DNA of 64,000 bases from Mermis nigrescens. Lineage: Eukaryota > Nematoda > Enoplea > Mermithida > Mermithidae. The number at the start of each line of letters is the position of its first letter. Positions within the stretch are counted from its first letter, which is position 1. Under the pieces are notes generated by a model. The model was not told the origin of the DNA. It searched no databases and saw only the letters and a list, made by a program, of their open reading frames with translations. Below are positions 1 to 12,000 of the stretch, in pieces. The translations under genes were made by a program, and so were the position numbers. The stretch spans positions 62,001-126,000 of the forward strand of contig JAVLUZ010000150.1 of NCBI GenBank assembly GCA_036768485.1. Reading direction: 5' to 3'.

Positions 1-68
1 TGGCGGTGTTGGGAAAACTACCTTCGTCAAAAGGCATTTGACTGGAGAATTTGAGAAAAAATATGTCG
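1..68 (+). CDS. Ran: Ran exon (P-loop), partial at window edge
   Basis: Reads [17 protein letters not shown] then EKKYV and ends with one base before donor G|GTAAGC. The first window base is the last base of the preceding codon. The 5' part of this exon is outside the window. Confidence 0.95.
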
Positions 69-3000
69 GTAAGCCAAATATCTTAGTTTAAAGCTTGAAT
101 AGAATATCTCAGCATAGTTGGGTCCGTACATGGGGTTCAAAATCCAGAAAATTTTTCACCTCCATTCGCGATTTTCTAAATAGTTCGTAGAAAAGATGCT
201 GTTTAAAATGAAGCGTTTTTAGTAGTCTGTTGACTCTAAAGTGTCTTATTTTCACTCATTTTTGACCTGTTCGGTTTATTCAAATTTTTTCGATATTTTT
301 TGAATTTTGTCAAAAATTTTTTACGTTTTAGAAAGATAGAGCACCGTCAGAAACGGTGTGAAAATATGTCTCTGACGCGTGTACACCCTATTTGAGCTCC
401 AAAAATTATGTTTCTAACGCGTGTCCACCAAATTTGAGTCCGATACATGAACATAGGGAGTGAGGGGGTATTAGCCCTCCCGACGGCTCAGCCGGACAGG
501 TAGTGTTCGGCGATTTTGAGCTGATGGAACGTTTTTCGCATCATTTTTAAGGTCAAAAACAGTAGAACGTCAAAATTATTCCGGTGCTTTGCATCAGATT
601 AGTACTTTTTACTAAAAAAGCGCCGAAAATGGATAAATTTTTGCATTTTTTAGCGTTAAAAGTGATATAATGCAGTCGAAATGGGCTAAAAATGCTTTTA
701 AAATGCGATAACACCACGAAAAAATGTTTTATATGCTATTTTGAACATTTTGATCGTTAAAACAGTAAAAAAATCGTGAACGTCAAATTTACTGTTCTGG
801 ATTTTTGGGATTTCACACCCCCCTGCCCAGGCCCGTATCCAGGGGGCGGGGGGCCTTCCCTCCCGAAATGGGAAAAATTTTTTGCTTTTCCCAAGAGTCC
901 CCCAAAGGGAAAAATGAGAAATTGGCGAAGTGGGTCTGAAACACCGCCAAAACAGGTTTTTAGCGTACTTTTGAGCTAGTAAACTCAGAATTTTCCGGCG
1001 CTTCGCGCCGGATTTATTGTTTTTATAAGGTTTTGTCTTCTAAACCGCTGGAAATCGCTCAACTTTGAGTTAGACATAGAAAGTATGTCAATTTTTTCTA
1101 ACGCTTTGCGCCGGATTCATTGTTTAGCAATAGTTTTTGCCTTCTAGCTCACTCAAAACAGCTCAAATTTGAGTTATGACATGGAAAACATGAAATTTTT
1201 CCGGCGCTTCGCGCCGTATTTATTGTTTATATAGGTTTTTGTCTTCTGACCCGCTCAAAACCGCTCAAATTTGAACTTGACATGCAAATATGTCAATTTT
1301 TTCGGCGCTTGGCGCCGAATTATTTGTTATCCGTATTGTTTTTCTCTGTAAAGCACAATGATTAAGTATAAGGGCAAGAGATAAGAAATAATTCGTCGAT
1401 TAAGTGATGAGAAATCAGCTTAAATGATAAATTTGCTGTATATCAATATGAAATAAAGTAAAAATTTTTTAATTCTTTTGTTGAAAATTTTCTTCACCGT
1501 CGTATAGAGCTCGCCGAGATACGCTCAAAACTGTCTTTATTTTCGCCCATCTCCTAATGGTTCCTGAGATATCTGGTCTCAAAAATTTTCGGCCCCTCCG
1601 AAATAAAATCCTGGATACGGGCCTGCCCCTGCCGACCCTGACCTTATGCAACCATGATGTACGCGTCTAACTCAATCAGTGCTATAACTTAATCAAAAAG
1701 TGGATCGCATACAAAAATATGAATGTACTGCCCTTTTTTTCTAATTCGCTGTTACAGATGCATCGCTTGTTTAGTTTCGTCGTGTAGTTTATATTGTATA
1801 CATGCACATTGCACACATGTAATAGAGATTATGGGGATCTCCCCATTCAAAGTCGGACGGACGCCCCTTCATCCACCTTCTCAAAGCCAGCAAATTTTTG
1901 ACCCCCCTTGATTTTTGAAAGAAAAAATCGAAATTTTTGGCCGTTTTTAGGCGTTTTTGGCTGTTCTGGCCAAAAAATTTGAGGTTATTACCCCTCTAAA
2001 AAAGCCGAGAACCCCCTAAATTCCGAGCCGTTACATGTATGTCTACATGCAAATGTCTCACAGTGATTTAGTTCAATCCGCCTGTCTTAAATTAAACAAT
2101 GTATGCATACATAACTAGGCCCGTATCCAGGGGGGATAGGGGCACGTGCCCCTCCCCGTAACGAAATATGCGAATAATTTATTCCTTTACTCTGCTCTTA
2201 CGCTTAAATAAGGTATACGCGCGGTTTATTTTTTGCACTGTGCAGTCCACCCTCAGAACTTTGTACCGACATATTTTATATATTTTTCACTCAAACTTCT
2301 CTTTGCACTGTGCGAAAATTCTAAGAAAGATTTTTACTTAGAGCTAAAAAGTGTACTACACCATAGATGGGCAAGGTAGAGGTGGCCAGAGGGGGCGGGG
2401 TAAAATCCAGAAGTGGTCTTACAGTAAATCGTGGTCATTGTTTTTTATAAGGTCTATTTCAAATGGAGAAATGTGATAAGTAAAAATCTTTGCTTATCAT
2501 TATGCATACTTACATACGTATATAATAAATATTAGTGCTTTTACTGTAATATACATACAAATATACCTATTATCTAAATGCGTTTTGTGTGCTTAAACTG
2601 CCTTTTTCATCTTTGCTACTGTACCTTCGTCAATTTGCTTAACTCTTATAACTATAAAAGATAAAAGAGATTATCAACACGGTGCGAAGCGTTTTAAAAT
2701 TTCGATAATTCTATCGTTTTCAAGTAGAATTTGCGGCCTTTAGTTTTTACCACACTAGGCTCAAAATTTGTCTTGGTTAAAATTTCGTTTTCTTGAAATC
2801 GCCTGACAGTGATAGATTTTCCAAAACCTTAGGTATGTAGGGGAAATACCCCCTCTAACCCCCTATGCCCATGTGCTTACTACGCAAAAAATAATCATTG
2901 ATTATCTGAGGTGTAAATTACACAACTGCTGACTATTTTATATACTTGTGCATTAAATTAGAGTAGTGTAAATGTAGTAGCTTGAATCATAGGATCAGTC

Positions 3001-6000
3001 ACTTCATTTGGGACATGCTTAAAACGTCAAAAGAAGGCTTAAAAAGTTAATTGCTCCGAAATTGGTCAAACTATTTAAAATTGGGGGAGTGACATTTAGG
3101 GAGTGATCTATCGCATTTTTCTCAAGAAGTTCTTTCGCATTCTTGACGTGCTGTTTGTAGCAAAAAGTAATGTTTCGTAACCTTGATTTCTAGGCAAAAA
3201 TAATATGTGGTAAGACCGCGTCTTTAAAGCATTTGCAGTCCATTTTGACGGCATTGTGTCATTTTTAACCACAAAAAAATATAGACATTGAGCGATTCGG
3301 CCGAAAATATTGATTCTTAGACCATTTTGACAAATTTTCGATGATTTTTGAATAAATAGGGCATAAAATTACTAATCATTATTTTGGCATAATTATTGCT
3401 CTTGTCCTCAAAAGAAAGGCATATCTCCTCAGGCCATTTGCGGACCAAAACCTTTTGTCGGAATAATAAAGAGCGCCAAACGATGCCCAACAGTATTATC
3501 TGTAGTATTTTCCGAGTAGTACTCCGTCCATTCATTCATTCATTCATTCATTCATTCAAAAACTTTTTATCCATTATTCTGTCCTTATTCGATAGTCCTA
3601 GTCATTCCATCGTTCTTATTATTATTTGTTTTCATGCAAACTTCACGAATATTCAAGAAGAGTAAAATATGTATAATAAATCGAAGCATTTTTGCGGGTT
3701 GTGACGGGGGTGGGTAAGGAACGACAAAAATATCTAAAAAATTAACATAACTCATCATTTTAGCGCCATAGTTAGCTATAAAAATTAATCATTTAACCCC
3801 TCCCCCTCCCCGACCTCCAGGGAATTCTGGTTTACCCCCCTTCCAGAACTTTTGACTGTGTGCGTGTTTGCTGGGAGGGGTATGAGAAGTGTATTCTACC
3901 CACTAGTAGTTCTGAAAGGCAAATCTCCTCAGGCCATTTTCGGACTAAAGCTTATTGCTTGAGGCGTCAAACGACGTCTTTGAGTATGATTTCAAGTACA
4001 TATACCTATTTATCGTGCAACCATCCAGACACTTTTCATCCATTATTTCGTAATATTTAATGTAGCAGGTCATTCTATTGCCCTTATTGTTAGTTGTTTG
4101 CGTACAAATTCAATCATAAGCACTTTAGAAAAATAAAATACAACAAATTCAGTACCAAATTTGATTTTAACAAAATTACTCATTTACCCCCTCCCTCAAT
4201 GGAAACAAAAAGGTCGATAACCCTTCCTAGAACTTTTAACCGTGTGCATGTTTAGTGCTCTTAGAATATTTTGTATGCACATGAGCTAGAGAATAATCGT
4301 AATATTGAACACTTTATCGAATGTCATTTTCAATAATAGTAGATTAAATGTGTGAAGGATTTATTGAATAAAGTCGACAGAATGAAAGCATACTTAATTT
4401 AACAAGTTGCCGTTGAAGACTTGGAAAAGTTAATAAAAAATATGGCTGAACAAGCACTTAAAAACTTTTATTACTACACATAAATAAGAAAACAGTGTCA
4501 AAGAAATATACGAACAAACGAAATAAGCTAACTAAAGACATAACTGTAGCCATTGTTGTGCTCGCTTTTGCAGTAATGCATGTTTAAACACGCTTTTTGA
4601 GTCATCCAATTCTGGTGTGGTAGGTAATATGACAGAAACTGCACTGTACTTTCCGATGATAGTTTCCCAAGGTCCAGAGTTGAGGGAAGGGTGAAATCCC
4701 AAAATGGGGGACCAGTAAATTAAGTAGTGTCTTTGTATGAGCGGACAAATTTTTGTAGATATTTTATATAAATATATATTTAAACATACACATTTTTACA
4801 TACTGCCATTGTGCGACCTGCAACCGGCATGCAGTCCTAAACAGTGTTTTTTTTGTGCAAGATACCTTTTTACGTGTACAAAAATGGTATCCAAAAGTCT
4901 TTGAACATTTTGTACATGCAAATTTTTGTGTACTATTATAGTATGGTACAGTAGCGATTTAGTGTGGTACAACAGGGGTTTTCGACCTTCGGTAGCGTAT
5001 CTTAGCTAATTCCTGGGTCTCTGAATATTTGACATTTTTTCCATTCTAAATGCAAATTCTACTATTTTAAAGATATATAGGACAGACAATTACTGATGCG
5101 CCGAAAATTTTCGGGAATTTTACACCTTTTTACAGTTTTTGTCTCTCCAAATATCTTTGTGCACGTGCAAAGACAGTCCTGAAAACTCTCTGTACATAAT
5201 GAAAAATCTTTGCCGAAAACAAAAAACCGAGGTCCTAAATGTGATAATTCGGGCTGGATATATAGTTCATAAGATTATTTGGCGCGAAGCGCCGAAATTC
5301 TTATGAGCTTTTGATGAAATTTACACATAAAACTTGACTGAGAAAGCTTAAACAACTTGTACTACAAAATCAGAAATATTACAGATATTGTAATATGCCA
5401 ATTAAATCTTGTAATAAGCACTACTGTGCTTAGAAATCCAATGCAACATCAGGATAAATTAGTCAATTTTATATTTGAGCGGCTAAATGTGCTGAGTTAT
5501 TGAATAGTACTTGTTTTGCATAAAATTTTTGAAAACAGTATAAATGGATACAAAAGATATTTAAATCTGCATAAAGATGCCTAGGTTACACAAAAATTGA
5601 TTTTTGAGTGTTTAATGCCTCTGCTTCAATCCAAATACAGTATATTAGCGATATTTTGCGCGAAGCGCCGAAAATTTTTTGAAATTTCCATGAAAAATAC
5701 TGAAAAACGATAAAATTAATATCACTTTGTCTAAGAAAGTATTTTAACATTGTATAAAAATGGCTCCAAAAAATGCACGAGCCGAAATTGATTTTTGGCA
5801 AAACCATTTTTAGGTGCGTTTTTGCGATTTTCGGCCGAAAATTCGTAATCATTTACGCCCTCTTCCATAAAAATGGCCGAAAACCATACGTGTAACAGGG
5901 AGGGCTTTGGGGAATTCCCCACCCACCCAGGGTTGGACGTCCTCCCCTAACCCTTCCCTCCAACGTCAGAAAATTTTGACCCACCCTCCCCATTTTTGGC

Positions 6001-9000
6001 GAAAATTTGCGCTTTGTTGGCTACTTTAGGTGCTTTTGCCATTTTTGACATAGAATTAGAGTCGCTAATCCCCCACCCGAAATTTCTAGCCGTTACATGT
6101 ATGCCGAGGAGCCCCTCCCGAAAATTTTGAGCTGTTACATGCATGTTTTATAGTGACAGTTTGTCTATTTACTCTTGCTTACATTCAAAAATACTGTATC
6201 ACTTCGGGAAATTCTAATAGTTAGCTGCACTTTTGCCATAGTAAAAATTAGGTTCAAAAATATTCAAAAGGTTTTCACCAAAAATCGTCTGACAGTGACT
6301 TGAGTCTTGTACCCTGAGAGGGGGTTAATAAACCTCCTCACCCCTCCCTTCGGGAATGTGTGTTTCCGATCCATGTAGCAAGCATTAGAATTAAAACTTA
6401 GTCATCACATGAATAATAAATTGGCTTTTTGCTGTATGTAACTTTGTGTAACTGGGTACGCGACTAAAACCACAAAAAAGTCTATAGGTAAAAAATAGCC
6501 TTTGTACTGCAGATGCATTCTAAATACTTAATATTCAACGGACCAATTAAACTTATTCAAACTTGATTTTAACCCTCGGCGCCTCGGCACTTTTCAGCTT
6601 CGCCCTCGGCGCCGGCTTCCCAACCCCTATTCGACTTTTTGGTGTGCTCTATATTATAAATCGTGCTGAAATTCGTTCGTTTTCTAGCGACTCTTGGCGT
6701 CGAAGTCCACCCTTTAGTTTTTCACACAAACAGAGGCGCAATTAGGTTTAATGTTTGGGATACAGCGGGTCAGGAAAAATTCGGCGGCTTACGTGATGGC
6801 TATTACATTCAAGGCAAGCATTTTTTGCCTTATGTTGTGTTAAGGTCTTGGTAGCGAATTGTTCGAGAATTACAGTCGTTTACAACTTTATTTATTTGGT
6901 GATTGCTTCGCTACATACATACTTGATCAGAAAACTTTTGACTTTTTATACATAAATGGGTTGCTTTGACCTTATTAGTGAATATCGGCAATGATGATTA
7001 TAGGTGGGCGGCACCAAAGCTCTCTGGGGTGTGTACAAGATTTCTTCAAAGGTTAAAAAATGGCCTTAAAAATGGTGTATGGCGAAAAAACACCATTTTT
7101 CAACGTTTCTTATCGAGCACTATCCATTGGCATCAAAAATTGCGAAAAAAAAATTTCAAAAATTGAATTCTGGGGGTATTTTGGTTTCTGGGGGGTATTC
7201 TGATTTCTGGGGGTGCATACCCATAAACCCTCACGCCTAGGTATGATGATGACTCATTTTATAGGGATAACTAAGTTAAAATCGACGGTTCTCATACGTT
7301 CCCCGAATATCTACGTACATCGAATTCTAGTACCTCAAACGAACCCCAATCCCTTCATTTCGGGCCAAAAATTTATTTTGAATTACCATTATCCTCGCCT
7401 GTTCGAGTATCGATAAGAAAAATATACATTAGTAAAGCACCGACCAGTTAATTGAAGTCGTTTGTCTATTGATTTTGTCAGTTCAGGAAATAAAGAAAAG
7501 CTTGTCATATTTCTAAATCTAATTTTTGATATACAGACTTTTTATTTTGTTGAATAAAAAACCGTTTTATTTTCATTTTTAAAATCTTAGCTTATGGTTT
7601 GAAAGCCGACTATACCAAGGGTTTTAAAGTTATTTTAATAGTTTTTAACAATTTTAATTTCAAATCTAATTACGTGCTTAGCTTAGTTACAGTAAATTTT
7701 CGATAAGTGGACGCGAGCTTTGCGCGATGTACATATGCAGTTTATGTTTTTTTGCCCTAATAAATTTTCTGTTTAAATAAATTGAGTATTTTGAATAATA
7801 GGCAATTGCGCAATCGTAATGTTCGACGTAACTGCGCGAGTGACGTACAAGAATGTACCGAATTGGCACCGAGATCTTGTTCGAGTATGCGAAAATATAC
7901 CAATCGTCCTATGCGGCAATAAAGTCGACGTAAAGGACAGAAAAGTCAAAGCCAAAGCTATCACATTTCACAGGAAGAAAAACTTGCAGGTTAGCATTAT
8001 TTTTAAAGTATGGGATATTCGTGGTTTAATAAAGGCAGCGACTTCCTCCAAAAATATTTCTGCATGCGAGTGTTGATAAACCCAAAATTTCAGACTGTGA
8101 AACGGTCGATCTTCGAAGGTAAATCACTCAAATTGATCTGGTGCAATGTGAATTGTAAAATAAATTTTTTCATTTCGCAAAATCCCCTTTTTAGAATGCC
8201 ACATATCTATTCAGAAACTCTAAAATCATTAGTTATCAAAATACGTTTTTCACGTATCGAGGTCCGTATCCAGGATTCGGCCAAGGGGAGGGGAGCGGTG
8301 GACCCAACACAAATTGGTCTATATCTCGGAAAACCCGTTGGGATAGCTTGCAAAAACCGCATTTTTCGACGTTTTTTGACATGCTCCATCCATTAGTAAC
8401 ATAAAACTCGATTTTTTCTGTAAATTTTCTTTAACACGAAAGGCTTTAAGAAAAGAGTCATTTTTTGCCTGCGTTTGGGCCAAAATGATGGAAAATACTT
8501 TAACTCTGGCGCGAAGCGCCGAAAATTCGAGGGCTCTACGACAAAGACATTCGATTTTTCCATCTTTCCGTGCAGTGTCTAACCGTCCAAAATTTTTTCC
8601 GGCCAAGGAGGGGGCGACCGCTCCCCTCGCCCCTCTTAAATGCGGCCCTGCGTGCAACTATTCCGGGACCGTCTTTGCAAATGTACAAAGATTTTTGGGA
8701 AGACAAAAATTGCAAAAAAGGTCTAAAATTCGCAAAATTTCCGGCGCTTCGCGCTGAAATGAGTAATTGTGTCTTCTATATATCTTTATAATGGCAGAAA
8801 TTGTATTTCAAAAGGGAAAATGTCAAATTGTTCGGCGCTTCGCACTGTTGCCCTTAGAGACCCAGAAATTTTCTAAAATACACTACCAAAAGTCGAACAA
8901 CTCTGTTTTTACCACACCTAAATCGCTACTGTACCATATTATAGTACCAAAAAGTTTGTGTGTACAAAATGTACAAAGACTTTTGGGGACGATCTTTTTA

Positions 9001-12000
9001 CATGTACAAAAGGACCTTTTAAAAAAAACACCGCTGTACATGGGCATAATTTTTCGTATCTTATGCTTATACTTAATCCGTTGGTACACGTTTAATATTT
9101 TTATCTGAGGAGAAAATTTTATGCTTGAAGATTATAAATTACGAGAACATCACGTATGCTTACTTATATCCATATTCCATGTCGTATTTCAGTATTACGA
9201 TATTTCGGCCAAGTCAAATTATAACTACGAAAAACCGTTCTTGTGGCTGGCGAGAAAATTACTAGGCGACCCTAATTTAGAGTTCGTAGCAACGCCTGCT
9301 TTGGCACCGCCGGAAGTGACGATGGACCCTGCTATGATAGCCAGAATTGAACAAGAAATACAGGTCAGCTTAATCACTGGATGCAATCTCTCTTTACTGC
9401 ATTTTACTTCGAGATTCAAAAGAGTACAGTTATTAGGGAATAATGTCATGAATTTTAAATACAAGGAGGCATTGTTTCGTAAAAACGATTTTTTTAACGA
9501 AGAACGATGATATCGCTTTGAAACCCGCGTTTTCGAGCATTTATGGCAAATATACAACCTTTTTGAACTCACAAAGAGCTGTATAGCCTTTTTGAACTGA
9601 AATAGCTACATATGTATGTATCATTTTCTGAAGTCCGGAAAATCGCTATAAATTCTTTTGAGAGATAAAAAATAAATATAGCATTTCTGGACTAACGGTA
9701 CGTTTCTGAATCCAAAAAAGGGTTGTGTAGCTACTTTACTGGGCCCAAAGAAGGTCATATAGCAATGTTTTTTCGGCCAAACTGGCTATATAGCTTTTAC
9801 TTTTTTTGAGCTCAGGGGGAATACTAACTCTCACCTCTCCCCTTGCCCATGTATGCAAGGAAGCAATTTCGTTTTTGACTAATAATCCAGCTTAAGTACA
9901 AATCAGCATAAAAATTTGAAAATACACTGAAAATTTTTTCAAAACTAATTGCTGGAGTGGGAGATGTGTAAGCCAATGTTCTTGATCTGATGATGTATTT
10001 GTCGTATTATGTATTTATCGTATCATGCTATTTGTCGTATTACAGTCCCGTTTTCGAGTTTTGCTCAAGAGACGAGCTCTAGAAACGTTGCTTTGATCAT
10101 TACGTATTATATCAGAAACTGTTGTAGGATACATGAAGTGTCTTTCGGCATTTTTCAATATTCTCTGAACACTTTTCTAAAATTCTTTGCTTTTTTTATT
10201 AATTAATATTAATTAATGACAAGGTGCTTAATGCCGAAATTCAAGTTATCTAGCTACCTATTAAAAAACGGTCCACGTTATACGTGTATTCCGCTTACAT
10301 GTGTAGCGCGTTAAGGGCGTACACGTAACAGGTGGATGGGGATGCTCTTCACCATAGGTGGGCGAGGTAAGGGTGGCCAGGGGGAAGTGAATTTCAAGAA
10401 CAGTCCATAGTAAACACAGGCAATAACATGCGTTTTTACCAGATACATATATAATATATTAATATTGTTGTCTAAGCATATTAGAATGTCAATGTTTAGG
10501 TCAGATGGTAGACGAATTCAATTCTAAGATGTAATTTTCCGAAAAAATGCTCATTTAAAACAATAAATTGAGTGGGTAATTCTTTATTATATGACGAACA
10601 ATTGACAACAAGTGTAAGATGTCGGAAAATTAATACTTTTGCAGTAAGCTGACCAGATTGCCTAAACTTTTCGTTAAATGAGGCTGTATTCTTTTAATAC
10701 GAAACCAAAATTTTCGCAGTACATATCAAATTTATGTTTTACCAAAATCGTCTAACAGTACCCGCTTTTTCAAAAGTTGAGGGAGGGGTAATACCTCCCT
10801 CCATACATGTAACAGAGGTGGATGGGGGAATCTCCCCACCCAAAGTCGGACGTCCCCTCACCCCTCAAAGCCAGAAAATTTTTGAACCCCTCCCCACACC
10901 CAAAGTTGGTTATCCCCCGTCCCTTCAGGCCCAAAATCATGAAATTTTTGACCCCGATTTTTGGGAAAAAATTAAATATTTTGTTGACCGTCATTAGCTT
11001 TTTGGCCGTTTTTGGCCAAAATTGGAGACTGTTCTTTTTCCCCTGAAAATGGCTGATTGACCCCTACCCAATTTTTCCAGCCATCAGATGTAATGTATGG
11101 TTGAGCGGTTACTAATGCTAAAAATTTTGATGCATTTTGCTAAATTAATTTATATATTCTATCCTACTACTTGTATAATTTCGCACAAGGATCGATATTT
11201 TTCTTCAGTTGTGTCATAGTGCGGTACATACCTGGGCGTGGGAAGAAGGTTTGGGGTATGCACCCCCAGAAATAAAAATACCCCCTCCAGAATTTATTTT
11301 TAAAAATATTTTTTTTGTTTTTTCGAAATTTTTTGATGCCAATGGATAGTGCTTGATGAGAAACGTTGAAAAATGGTATTTTTCGCCATATCAGCATTTC
11401 TAAGACCATTTTTTGACCTTTAAAAATCTCGCATACCCCCCAGATCTTTGGTGCCGCCCACCTATGATGCGGTAATCCTAGCAAAAGGGTCAAAGACGGA
11501 TATTAGGGTCGAAAAATCTTATTTTTCGATTTTTCCCAAATTAAATTGTAAAAACGGAAACATTTCTGAAATAAATTCTATTCCTCGCTTTTCCATCCTG
11601 CTAAGATTTGTTGGGCTGCTGCAGACGCGTATCCAGGATTCGGCCAAGGGGGAGAGGGGCGAACGAACTTAACGTAAAGTTGTCTGTATCTCGGAAAATT
11701 CGTTGGGATAGCTCGCAAAAACTTCATTTTTGGACTTTTTCGACTTGCTCTATCTAATAAGATCCAAATCTTTCAGAAAGAATTATTTTCCTACAGCTAT
11801 GAAAAGTTTATTTTTTGGTCGCTTTTGGGCCAAAATTATGGAAAATACTTCAAATCCGGCGCGAAGCGCCGGAAATTCGAAGATTTCACGTTAATGGCAT
11901 GCAATCTTTTCGTGCATTAACTTAAACTTTTCAAAAAATTTTTCCGGCCAAAGGGGGGGCGGCCGCCCCTTTCTCCGCACCGCACATGGGCGTGCGGAAT

